Below, piece after piece: positions 12,575 through 24,759 of a DNA stretch of 64,000 nt. The DNA is from Rhodocollybia butyracea (lineage: Eukaryota > Basidiomycota > Agaricomycetes > Agaricales > Omphalotaceae), in NCBI GenBank assembly GCA_015501585.1, contig JADNRY010000247.1:1-64000 (forward strand), read 5' to 3'. Made by a program: the position numbers and the translations under genes. The first letter of the stretch is position 1, and each line of letters starts with the position of its first letter. The notes below the pieces were generated by a model. That model made no database searches. It was given only the letters and a program-made list of their open reading frames with translations, and had not been told where the DNA came from.

Positions 12575-13831
12575 ATGCTTAACAGTTGTTTTGAGCATAT
12601 TTGTTCAGGTTTAGGCAAGAAAAATACAATCTTGTCCAGATTCAAGGAATAGTCTGGAATAGTGCAAGACTCCAACAGTTGGTTGATATACTATCCAATA
12701 AAAATCGCGTTCCCTCCGCTTTGGCCACCACTTGATCGTCAGGATGGTTTCGATGAATGTACTACTACATCAGCTACATACAAGTACATACATAATAAAA
12801 ATTACAACTTGAAGGACTAGAACTAGAACTTGCGTGGATTTTATACCTACACGGTGGGTTATGCCAGACGCCCGGCGACGGTAACTCGACACTTTGATTA
12901 GGTCCAGGATTTCTTCGAGTCTTACGATAACAATGTCACCAAGAATGATTCTACTGACAAGAGACTGAGATTGATGTCTTAATCGATTGCAGGACCCTAA
13001 CTAGTAACGGTTATATCATGTCAGCTCCTCTGCAAATGTATGCGTAAATCCGCGAGTAAATCCGCTCCTGTATAAGACATACTGAGTCAAGTCCATACCA
13101 TTCAAATTCTTCTCTTAAACAAGTTCCATTTCCACTACCTCCACTACCTGAAGGCTGAAGAACATGAATTATACGTACATATCGATTCAAAAAGTGCTTG
13201 TTCAGTATACCGCCGATACTCAAAACCTGTCAGTCATCCTATCCCAAACCTTGGCAGACAGTGGCAGACAGCAAGCTTGGCCCATGGTGTGCCTATGTCT
13301 ATTCCGACTTCGGCTGCCCTGGTGTTAAGATCTTCGACTGTGCCGAGTAATTAACTTCCTTCCTTCCTTCTGACTTGGGGAGAGCCGAAGAATGGCGTGT
13401 TTGAATCTGATATCATCAGCCGATGTTGCAGAGAATAGACTGGGCCCAGGAGGACGTGCTTACAATCCGCCGACGTACGCTTGTGAGAATGTTTTTGATT
13501 TCAAGTACACAAGCAAAGCGGAACTTATTGGGCACCAGTTGGACCAGCACTCTTGAGCGTACTTGTCTCTAGAAATAAATTATGAGTGGTCAATATCTCC
13601 ATACCACTGCAATCCACTCACCCTCACTCACATTGTAAGTTTACAATAAGCACTTCAAGTTCAAGGCAAGCACGATGAGGGCATGTCAGTTGTTCAAAGG
13701 TCCCGAGGAAGGATGTAAAAAGCATTTAAGGAAGCAAAAGAAATTCAGACGCACGATCCGACATATGTCAAACTGAAGCAAGCTCTCGTTCAAGATGGTT
13801 ATAAAGCGGAAAACCGATAAGTAGTTGATTC
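12575..13831. other. Intergenic region
   Basis: Low coding signal. Microsatellite-like TTCCTTCCTTCC occurs near 13360. The last part, before 13832, should hold the promoter of the peroxiredoxin-like gene; no specific motif is claimed. Confidence 0.35.
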
Positions 13832-15138
13832 ATGCCTTTCCAAACTTTTCCTCGCTTCAGAGCCAATTCTTTGATATCGTCTGATGCGTTTTGGGAAAAA
13901 GGACATACTCGAGGGGATTCCAAGACGTCGAGGAACAAGTTTGAATGCAACAAACGGCCTGTGTCTACAGAGCCAATGGCTAGCCCCTCGTATCCATCGT
14001 CATCCTTCTCTATCGACCGACTTCCTACCATAGAAGAGACCGCTGATGCATTGCGTCTTCCAGTTTTAACCAAAGACGGATCGTCTATCCCTTTTGGCTT
14101 CGTGCTGTCCGATTTATCTTCGCCAATGGGGGAGCGACCAGTCAAAATCATTGTCTGCTTCATTCGACACTTTCTCTGTCCACTTTGCCAGGATTACATG
14201 TATTCCATTGGACAGAGTATAGACCCGGAAGCACTCGAGATGGCCGGAATAAGCCTGGTGATTGTAGGAAATGGAGGATGGGAGATGATCCAAAGTTACC
14301 GCCGTATGTAGTGAAACTGTTTAAAACTTCTCAGCTACTCACGCACTGTAAATTCACAGGTATCTTCAAACTACCATATCCCATCTACACGGATCCTACA
14401 GCAGCATTGCATACTGCACTTGGGATGACTATGCGTACCCTGGACCCGGGACCGAAATTCCATCCACCTTCTGTACCAGAATCTTTCGGTTCCGGAACCT
14501 ATGTCCAACATACCAGTCTTGCCTCTGGAATCTCCCTTGTCCTTCGAAACGCCGTAAAGGCACACATGCCAATCTGGAAATACATGGGAGATAAAGCTCT
14601 CCTTGGTGGTGAATTCATTTTTGTAAAATCAGCGAGAGACTCTGATATAAAGTGTGTTTGGGCTCATCGGATGCGGTATACAACGGCTCATGAAGGAATT
14701 GTCAATGTTGTGGAAGAAGCATCGCGGGTGGATTCGAGGATTCGTTTTCAGCCGGCATCAATGCTGACGGCGACTACGTCGTTGGGATGCCCCAGTTGTT
14801 TGAGTTTGGACGAGCCGGTGACGCCGAGAGAGTTGATGTGGGACCCAGATCCACAGGCAGAGTCTGAGACTGATAACACCTCGGTCTATTCCCAGTATTT
14901 GACGGATGACTCGTTTGCGCAATGGATGGTATTACGGGAGAAGGAGCTGCGGTCGATGAAGGAAAGAAAGAGGAGACGGAGATTAGTCGGAGTTGGAGAA
15001 CCCGAGCCAAGTATAATTTTCACAGCCGCGGTGTCAAGAGAACTGACAGCTGGTATGTTGGACTCGAAAACAGGGATGTCAAAAGAAGATGCGTATGAAC
15101 TTGATGGAAGGTGGTACAATCTGGCGATGCAGTTATAA
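13832..15138 (+). CDS. PRX-like2 / AhpC-TSA family thioredoxin-fold protein
   Basis: Two exons joined across a 56-nt intron (14304-14359, GTATG...CACAG), which restores the frame ...QSYR-RIFKLPYPIYTD. The core from about residue 85 carries IPFGFVLSDLSSP and then IIVCFIRHFLCPLCQDYM, the CxxC active-site-like motif at the end of the first thioredoxin strand. It continues with LVIVGNGGW, LPYPIYTDPTAALHTALGM, and GGEFIF with HRMRYTTAHEG near the fold's end. This matches the AhpC/TSA antioxidant enzyme family (PF13911, FAM213/PRXL2), predicted to act in cytosolic redox reactions. A charged C-terminal extension of about 120 residues (KERKRRRR basic patch) is longer than in the compact members. The N-terminal 80 residues are polar and probably disordered. 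Confidence 0.85.
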
Positions 15139-15538
15139 CTTCTGTGGACAATGTATGAATATCTGCATACTAGCAGAACATGGATTTAAAGTTTTAATAA
15201 GCGCCTGAAAACCTTCTGGTATGAACCGTGACGTTCATCATACTAAACACCCACGCAAAGAAGATGAATTGCGACAAGGATAGAAGGGATCTTCCTGGTT
15301 TGGATATACCATATATGATTCACTTAAGCCTTTGCTAAGATCTAAAATGTTTACCACAACCGAGTTCTCAGCCAGGAGCCTCTCCGGTGCCCCAAGTTCC
15401 AACGAAAATTTTTGGTATATATGTTTCTACTATCTAGCCTATTTATTCTGGCCTACTTACTTATCTACATAATTTACATAAAGTAATTCCAAAAAGCTAT
15501 GAGTCAACCCACAGCGGCATCACATGGAGAAGTTCTCT

Positions 15539-17000
15539 TCATACTGCCTCACAAGTCTTCACTGAATATGTGGTATCAGTGTCTTCATCAGTAGATTCCG
15601 CACCGGGGCCGATCACAACAACTGAATTCCAACTGGAAACCCTCCTGACCCTATCCACAAAACTCACCCCAATCCGTGGCATCTCGACAGTGGCCTGGCT
15701 ATTAGATGGTGGTTTAGCAAAATTCATATGAGTTTCGACCTCCAATCCTGATTGCCCAGAAAACACAGTGTTTATATCAAAGGACTTTTGTAAGGAGACG
15801 AGGATGACAGTTGACAGGTATATGCACTAGGGTCGCACCCAAACTGGTAAGTATACTTATTGGATCTGTTGGAATGCCTTTCACGCACCGAGAGCTGAGG
15901 GAGCACACACTCAAAAATTTCAGCTGCGAAATTGCCCATTATCGCAACGCTACTGAGCATAGACAGTATCTTCAAGGGGTCATTCAATGTTGAATTTGAA
16001 TAGATCCCACAAGAAAGACACTCACCCAGAAGAAACAATAAATGATTCCAGACTCAGTAAGCAGTACTAGGACCCGATTGACTGGCGATGTCCGCTCCAG
16101 CCGTCCAGAATAAACCTGATCAAGAATCTGTGTGCGGTACTCCCTGTATGCCAACTTAAGTCAGCAACTGATTACAACTTTGAAAGAGGGATAATCTCAA
16201 CCAGAATCTGGCTCCAACCAATATCGTGGCAACAACGTTGGTGAATAAAAGTGGGACATAGTAGGTGAGGTTGGATATAGTTGTCAAAGACCCTGATTTA
16301 GCCTTGTCCAATTGCTGAGTTTGAATGACAAGGGCGGTGACAATGGCCGCTTCAACCAAAAATCAGAACAATGATAGTTCGGATAAAACCAGAGAACCAA
16401 TACTTACTGACACTACCCAGCATACAAAACACAAGAAGCCCACGCGCCTTTTTGTTTCGTGGGTACAACACCCAAGCTCTCCAACATACTACTCCATCAC
16501 TCAAGAGAAACTAGGTTTGAGAGTTTAAGAAGCAGTTCTGCTTACTACTATAGAGAGTGATACTCACATTTATCCTGGTGAATATGTCCAGGCAAAAATA
16601 CTGTGGTCCAGGTTGAATCGGTGGCAGTGGAGGTCCTCCGAGATTGTTGATCTCGGCGATGAATTTCAGAATGTAGACGACTTCAGATACGCAGTCTCCG
16701 AAGTACATGCAAAAAACGACCGCAAGGAGCACTTGACGAGATCTTGACGCCATTAAACCTCGCGATCTAGAAATATAATCAATAACGAGTTTAGAACCGA
16801 ACCCGTACAGAAACAAAGCTTACATGAGTGAGTACATTGTAAGGGCCACCAGCGACGTATTGATGCCTGTAGAAGCAGAAATATCAGTGCGTAGATAGCA
16901 TCCTCAAGTCAATCAACGCACCCCACACGCCCATTCCAAACGCAACCTCGATGATATCCTGTTTAAGTAGTGTTTGGTCCATAGGGGTGATAGATATCAT
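15539..17000 (-). CDS. Multi-pass membrane protein, same family type as 10713-12099
   Basis: Minus-strand spliced gene. The start at 17000 (MISITPMDQTLLKQDIIEVA) gives a short N-terminus and a first helix FGMGVWG-INTSLVALTMYSLI once a GTGCG...CTACAG intron is removed. Next come SRSRQVLLAVVFCMYFGDCVSEVVYILKF, LFTNVVATILVGARFWL, and LKILSMLSSVAIMGNFAAEIFECV, then a polar tail ending TYSVKTCEAV. The order of helices parallels the plus-strand gene at 10713, suggesting an old inverted duplication around the AhpC/TSA gene. Introns are about 50-60 nt. The function is unknown; localisation in a membrane is inferred from hydrophobicity alone. Confidence 0.6.
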
Positions 17001-20000
17001 TTTTGAGGAAGTAGAAGTAGAAATTACAAGAAACGATCGAGAGCAAGAGAAGGATATTAAGGAGCGACTTTGTACGACTGACAACGGTTGGGGAACCAAG
17101 TTCCAACCGATCTGTGAAGCTACAGTTAAATAAATGGCTTGTAGCTCAAACTTATAGCACCCGGGCCTAGTGCCTAATCGTGAATTGAGATCCTGCATAT
17201 ATAATTAGATTTATGACGGAAAGCAGTGAGTAGCATTCAGTGCGTCCAACAGCGCCCATAATGGGCGGAACAGAATATCAGTTGTCAATGAAATGTCCGA
17301 GAAAAAGTCCTACAGGAAAGTAGTCCCGCTTTGTCACTGAGTCTGTCCGGGTCTGCTAAGCTACGAATGGACTTCCTCTCCCTCTACCTAAAAAACGGAC
17401 AAACAAAATTTAAAACACGGGCTTGTTATAGACGGGTCATGGTTCCTCGTTTGTTGCCTGCTAAAATTGTTGTGAGGTGAAACGCGGGAGATAGTGAGAG
17501 TCTATGTGTGCGGCAAGACCGGCAAGACTTGATCTGTGATATCGTCCCAATACCTCGAGGTTCACTTTGCGGCCCCATGTCCCCAGATCAATAAAGATCA
17601 TGATGTTGTATACTTAATGGCAAGGTTGAAATGGATACTTAATTGCTGACTCGCTCCCCAAAGTCATCACGATCTCAGTACTGCGAATTGCATCTCTAAA
17701 ATAATTCCTGTACCAACAGTGGAACTTGAAAGACGAAGGGCCTCAGTGCAAAGATCGTGAGTGAGCCATGTGGGACTTCGGAAGAGGTTAGTGGCTACCG
17801 ATGACAGATGATGGTTTGTTCATCTCATTGTACTCAAACGTCAAAATCCGAAAACCAATCCCCCGGCCATCATTGGGCACTTCATCTCGAAGGACCCGAT
17901 TGATTGAAGCTTCCCTGCCGCGTAATTGCCCATTTTGTGTAGGATTACCTTCCTGAGCCCAAGTTGTCTTATACTTTACCAATCACCTCTTCATCGATAC
18001 CGATGATTTCCGTTGCGCCAGGAACTATGCATCTCCTGATTGCATACCTCCCCTCAGGATCCTGGTAAGGGGGTCGATGATACAGCGCAATCTTACCATA
18101 CTATTTTCCTACGTATTGCGGTAGTAGGCTGGCACAGTTGTTCAGGCCAGCCCAGATATTTCAAAAGCGAACACTAGTGGTCAATAAATAGTATGAAAGC
18201 TCCTTCACAAGCTTCGTATCGCTCTTTCCGCATATTAAAAATTAAAGTCACGGTAGAACTCGGCAAATAAACATGTATCACTATATAAGGCATTATAAGA
18301 AGCAAGATAAGAAGCATCAAATCCGAGTCAACTTCTTATGGGATGGCGGCATCTATTGAACGATATTGACCTGATAGATGATTGATCTAGAAATCGGACA
18401 AAGACATGTCCTTTCCATCCGTGATTGATTGTCTCTCCCCCCTCGTTACACTGGAAAAATCCACGCAATTCATCTGTTGCTCCAAGGCCATTTTTTCATT
18501 CACCTGCTGCTTGTAAAGATGATGTGATCTGCCTTGACTCCTTCACCGAAACCGTAAAAACAGATACCGAGAAAGCCATGTTGTGGAGAGCCACTTCTAC
18601 GCACAAGGTTTCTGAAAGAGGTACGGCAGATTCATGAAGGGAAAACTGCTCCATTGCATCTTTAGTGCCGCCCCTAGGACGAGGATTTCGCACCGGACGG
18701 GAAAGGATTTATTCTTAAGCTTGGTGATGCGTGTCATTCACGCGCCCATACCACCGACCACCAAGTACCTCGTAGAAAGGGTTCAAGCTGGACTGGCGGT
18801 TCAATAACCTTTGCTCAGGCCGCAGCTCTCATGCAAGACCAACCATTATCCCAGTAGCGTCTTTTGGGTATCACGCCTTATGATGCGAGCTCACATCTAG
18901 TGGTAAGTAGCATCCCAATTCTCCTCAGGAGCAGGCGGTGAGTGCTGCGATTTGTGCTGCAGTGAGATAATGTGGCCAAATCAAAACGAGTTTATGATGC
19001 AGCCAGCTCCACGCAGAATCCCGGGATGAAAGAGACAAGACTTGCGAGTATATCGGTCAATGAATGGGAGGCGGACTGAGCGTTATAAAGTAATAAAGGT
19101 TTTGTGGTGGCCTGATGCAACATTGGGCTAGCCTGCACGTAGGTATATGCACACCAAGCAGTACGAACACATGACATAGACCAATACGCACTCAATTTTA
19201 CACACTAGTGCAAACTTGGTACGAAATGGATCATAGAACGACAATTGTTCACATCCTTCACAGTTGTGCGCTTTTGGGATATCACATCACCTAGCACTTT
19301 GCCTATCTGGACTGAATCTGGACTGAGAAGTTAGAACTCGTCGACGTGTAAGTAGTGATTGGGTTTGCACATCATGCGTACAGGGAGGTCACTCCGAATC
19401 TCCAAATCTCTGTACTTTGTATTGCGTACCAGAGACAGCCACAAAGGTGCCAATACAATGTGTTGATATTAACTGTGGGACTAAAATTGACCCAAGATGC
19501 AGGAGTAACCTTCCATAATCTGACCAAGGTGTGAATGAAGGTGAGGGAGTACACAGGAGGGACAGTGAGGGGCGGCTGTAGGGATGACCACAGCCAAAGA
19601 GATGATCATTAAAGCAGTGGGGATTCGGAGTTTACACAGATATCTGCGTTGATGGTTGACGTTCTCGTTTATCCGAACCAACAGAGAAAGCAACCGGAGT
19701 CAATATCAACTCCCTGAGCTACATCGAGGCTTGCACCAATTTCTACGGCTCCAAATCGACCCGTCTCTCGGAGAGCTTTTAAATCACATGTGAGTAGTAC
19801 CATCCTGTAAGATGGTGTTTTATGTCCCAGTCCGTACCTACTCTGGCCTTTGAAAAACGCTGCCATCAATTCTCGCAAGCGACGTTCCCATAATCCCGTT
19901 TCAACCCACCAAAGTAAAGTATAAGGTTGAACGACCACGGGTTACAGATTGAATTCGTTGGGATTAGACACCGAGACAACCATTTATACCTGTAGAATGA

Positions 20001-21433
20001 AGGGGCGAAACAAGAGTTCCTCGCTACCAACGGTACCTTGGCTTTATTATAAATTCTGAAAGAGCTATCACCTGGCGAAGTAGGGGTAATCATACATGTA
20101 CCGGCCGTCTCTTGGAGTTTCTAGTCAAGAGTTGGAGAGCGTTTCTACGGATGATGGAACTCGCTGAAGGCGCCAATGATGAGGAAAAGGTGGGCCCAAA
20201 TTCGAAGACCCAGGGCTCATATACATAGAGGATGAGATGGGGACTGGGAATGGGCATTGCCGTTGGAGGGTATATGAGGTGTTGCCTGAGCTTTCAAGAT
20301 TTCAATGTCGTTACTTCAGCGAGAGTTTAGAGTTGTAGAGTCGAACACGAGTACTCGAGTAACAGTATTGATCAACAATCAAAACCAGGCTGCTCCAAAT
20401 TGTCCCGCGCATTCACCCCAGAGAAAACACGCCTCAACGAACCCGCGAATCACTCTGTAACATCACTAACACCTCTGACTAGCATCTGGGGATGGCCTGA
20501 TTCGGAAACCAATTATTGGTCAAATGAGCGATAGTGATATCTGGAAGGACCGGGAGAGAGCTATAGGATTTGGATGAACATCATATCGTCCTTCTGGTAA
20601 TCACTAGTGCAGTAGGCGCTGCAGTGACTGGGTTGTTGAAAAGAGAATCAATCGACGCGTAGAAACAAGCACCTTTGAGTGATTTCTGATAGAGATACCG
20701 CGTTGGCACAAGATTTGGAAGAGGGGGAGATGCAGATGACGTGGGAGGGAGGTAGTCGATATAGGACTGATGTCGATGAGCGGTAGCTGGGTACAGAGAA
20801 ATCGAATGAACCGGTACGGCAGTATTCCTAGAAGCTTGAAGGAGGCAGATAGAGTGGTTGGGATTGAATGATGCAATGGTTCACGCAGATTCAGACCTAA
20901 AATTTTATGTATTAAGTCGTTGTACCACATTCAATAGCACAAAACTCAGTACTCACCGGCACCTCCGAGGCGTCGCAAAAACCCAATGACCTTTCCACGC
21001 TGCCACCGTTTTCATCCACCAGTGCATTTACCTCCTTGTGAATTCTTCCTTTAGGCAGTGTGTTCTTCCAAAGGCAGCAGACATTGACGTTGACGTTGAA
21101 TATTTGAAGACGAATGGTCAAAGCAAAGGTTGAGAAATAATAGGCGCCGTGTTGCCTAATTTGAACATGCCGTTGATGAGAGGTTCGGCGGAGTATCAAC
21201 ACTGCAAGCACTTTGCAAGCACTTCAAGTAGTCCAGCACGGTCCTCACTTGTACTCCGCTCATGTCTATAGCACTCCGAGTAGCCCTTTGAGGACATACT
21301 TGTTCATAGGTTTGTGTTGCCAACGAGGCGTGTCCTGCACAAGTAAATTTCAGCGAGTGCAAGTATAGTACATGCTGCAGCACTTACATTCAGAACTTGA
21401 GACACAGATTAATATCCAAGGAAATGAGGAAGA
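17001..21433. other. Long intergenic stretch, no supported gene
   Basis: Many short frames on both strands, but none could be assembled into a recognisable product. Minus-strand fragments between 19480 and 21380 include hydrophobic pieces and may be a decayed membrane-protein gene; this is too weak to annotate. No RNA gene was seen. Confidence 0.35.
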
Positions 21434-21440
21434 GATTAAC

Positions 21441-22733
21441 CCCAGTGAACATCGACCAGGCGGAAACAGGCTCAAACGAGCGCCAAACGGCTTCGAATGG
21501 GCAGAATTGGGCACTGCCAAAACTCGCCCAATATCGCCCGAATCTGCCCATTATGTCCGCTTTGCCGGGAAAAAGAGCGAGGTTTTTTAAGGGTTTTTAG
21601 CATCTTCCAGAACACTGCCCAATATCGAGCGGAAATGGGCAGAAATGAGTAAATGTAAGTGGGTTTGAGCTCAACTGAGCTCAATTCTCATTCGATTAGA
21701 AGGGTGATTTTTATTTGATTTCAGGCTCAAATGAGCGGAAACAGGCCAGATACCAGTACAGTACTACACTACTATATAGCTAGCCGTAAGCGCAATAACG
21801 ACGCCTCGTCGGAGTCGTACGCGTAAGTAATTACCAGAAACCTAAGTCATATGACAGCATATATGTAGGTCAAACTCATCGGAGAACCTGCGGTACAAAG
21901 TAGTGTCAACGGTGTTCGTATCGCGGAATGATTTGTTGTCCATTGATCATGCTACCAACTCTGCGCGAAAGCCAGTCAATAGTGAACAATATGACCGAGA
22001 ATAATAACAGACCAGATGATACTGTCTATTGAAGTAGCTTGAGCGAGTAGTAGCAAGTAGAATACGATCGTGAACAAGGCTAAAAAATCTTTTTCAGTTA
22101 GCTAGGCCGCTGGCAATGACCAATAACACACCTTTAGCCAAATTTTCATGCCTATTATCTAAGAGCCTCAAGAAAAAGGCGACCAAGTTGTGAGTTGGAT
22201 CTTGACTTGGCGTAAACAGAGAAATGACCTTAATGACAATCGATAAGGCTAGAAAAGACATAGTAAGTTCAAATAATAGACCATATACGCGATTTACGCA
22301 CCTTTTTGTAAACAATTTCCATCCTAAAAATATCTGCTTGAATACTGACGCTGTCAAACAGCCGAATGCATGAAAGTTATCGCGTTTGTAGAGCGTATGA
22401 ATAGTACTGAAAGTGGTACATCGAGAGCTTCGATGATGGAGATGGTGGCGGTAGCAGAAGAAGAGGCGGATTGATACTTCGTCACGGGTTCGGACTGTAT
22501 ATATCGGACACGACTCGGATTTAGAAACTTGAAAGCTTGAAGTTCCCCAGCAAGATTTGTGTATGTACTTTATCATACGCTGCAATGAAATCTTAACTCA
22601 GAATAGATTGAAGTCCTCAAAAACAGCAGTCTGATAGAACTACACCCGTTTCAGCTGGAAACTGCCCGTTTGAACCCGTTTCAGCTCAATCCTGCCCAAT
22701 CCTGCCCATTTCTGCCTGGTCGAAGTTCACTGG
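21441..22733. mobile_element. Non-autonomous inverted-repeat DNA transposon
   Basis: A 1293-bp element. The left end CCCAGTGAACATCGACCAGG and the right end (inverted) CCCAGTGAACTTCGACCAGG differ at one base, and similarity continues inward. A 7-bp direct repeat GATTAAC flanks it exactly (21434-21440 and 22734-22740). Subterminal regions are packed with GGGCAGAAATGGGC-like and GCTCAAA-like words on both sides, a pattern typical of transposase-binding arrays. No transposase reading frame is present. CAGTG-type ends fit hAT, but the 7-bp duplication is one short of the hAT norm, so the superfamily is left open. Confidence 0.8.
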
Positions 22734-23320
22734 GGATTAACTCCTTGACTGGGGGCTGAGGGTGTCTCTGATAACAACCCAAAGCTCCTATCCTCCGAGT
22801 CCAGTTCCCTCCCTCACTTCCCCATCGGGTTTCCACGGACTCCCACTGTAAATCCAGAGCTGTACAGCATGCCCATAGTTTTTAGCATTAATCACTGTTC
22901 CAGTGTCATTGAAGTATACAACTTGGCATTTGTGAACTTGCTTGAAGTTGTACAGGATAAGTAACTTCTAAGTTCTTGGACCAACACCCAACAACACCAG
23001 CGGGCTTGATAATCCAAGACTCATGTAAGCAAGGAGATTATTACATTGAGTGAGGCTGAATGGTAGTCAGAAGAGGGGCACAAATTTCAAGCTCTCGTAT
23101 GCGGGTATGGTGCTCTCAGATGATCTTGTTGTGCCGCTGTGAGCCAGCGTACTGAGGGCGATGCAAGGCAAGAACCTAACTACTGACGACAAGGGATCGG
23201 TCGGAGGACTCTAGCAATGTAAATCTACTTGGCATTCGATCCCCGTCGCTTCTTGGAGAGCCCAGGAGAGTAAGATACGAGAGATTATTACTATATAAGA
23301 TGCACCATTTAACACTGGGG

Positions 23321-24127
23321 TAGTGCACGAAAAGTTCAGTCCTGAACCTGCGTCCGGGCTGAACTTTTTGAGACGGGACTCAAAGTCCGGTTCATGGTCC
23401 AGCGATTTGCCGGACCGGACCTGAAGTCCCGTCCAGCGTCCGGCCAATCTCAGAGGTTTGGGACGCGTTCATAACGCGTTCAGACGCGTCCGGACGTGTC
23501 ATCAAGCTGACTATATTGCCGGCCATATGAAGTGATTCTATCACTCCTGAGGAGCAATGAGAACTGAGTCATGGCTGTGAGCTGTGACCAACAATTACAC
23601 TTAGATATATCAGTATTGCTACATATTTTAGGTATTAAACAACCTGGCATCAGAGCTCAGAAACAGTACCTGACTCACAACTTAAAGTGCCAATTCTGTC
23701 CAAGTTTCTTGGCAGTTTTTAGTATAATCTAGAAACTCCAGAGTCCATGGTTTAAATATGTAGCTAAGTAATCTACTATGGAGAAGGTGTAGATTCTTTG
23801 TGAGGTTTCAAGCTGGGTTAGCCACTCTGTAATACTTTTTAGACAACTTGCTATGTAGATAGTAGGGAGCATGAACCAGAATGGCTATCTTGAAGCTCAA
23901 GACTATTCATTGTATAACCTCCCCCCATTTGGGTATTTATCTGGTCAGTTAGGCTCACAATAGTATTTAAATCACAATAAATTTCGCGTTGGACGCGTCC
24001 AGAACCCGAACCGGACCAATGGTCCAGTCTTTTTCGTCCGCAAAATTTCTGAACCGGACCAGAAGTTCGGTCCTCAGCCCTCAAAAATTTACTGCAAACC
24101 GGACCGAACCGGACTTTTTGTGCACTA
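23321..24127. mobile_element. hAT-like MITE with CCGGAC-rich ends
   Basis: An 807-bp element with ends TAGTGCACGAAAAGTTC and (inverted) TAGTGCACAAAAAGTCC. It is flanked by 8-bp sequences CACTGGGG (23313-23320) and GACTGGGG (24128-24135), identical at seven of eight positions. Both subterminal zones are rich in GTCCGG/CCGGAC and GGACGCGTCC words. No coding capacity. The 8-bp duplication and short inverted ends fit the hAT superfamily. Confidence 0.75.
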
Positions 24128-24759
24128 GACTGGGGACTAGTGGGCAACCTCATCCGAACAGAGGGAGAATATGCATATGCAGGAGTGAATTATCAATGGG
24201 ATAGCTCCCCTATACTCCCATTCCAACTTGGTAATGTTTGGTACTTTGCAGAAGCTGTTACTAGTACGCTTGCTTAATGCAAGGGGCTCTAAGTAACTTC
24301 GGGTGTAACTGCTCTTGCAGTACTTTGAATTGCGTAGGACGAACAAGTCGGAATTTTTGCTTTCATAGGCGGAAAACTGATACGGTGAGGAGAGCACTGC
24401 TGGACTTTGGGTATGGTATATCAGAAAATATGGGCAGGCTAAAGAGATGGGATCCCAATGCTAATAGCTGGTATTCAAGAAAGATTTGCCACATCGCACC
24501 GTCGAACATGGTACTTCAACCTCACGAGGTGGCCACAGCTCAAGAGGCCCCATGTCGGCACTGTGTGGCACGGCACACAAATAAAGAGTATACCTCACAA
24601 TTACTTCAACTGGAGCTTAAGTAGTAAGGTCTATGAATGCACCAAGTCCATATCCTATAAAAATAGCCTAGGAGTATGAACTGGAACTATATGACATACA
24701 TAGCACATGAGTAAGTACCTGTCCCAGAATTCAAACAGAAATTAGTGTTCCTAGTCCAG

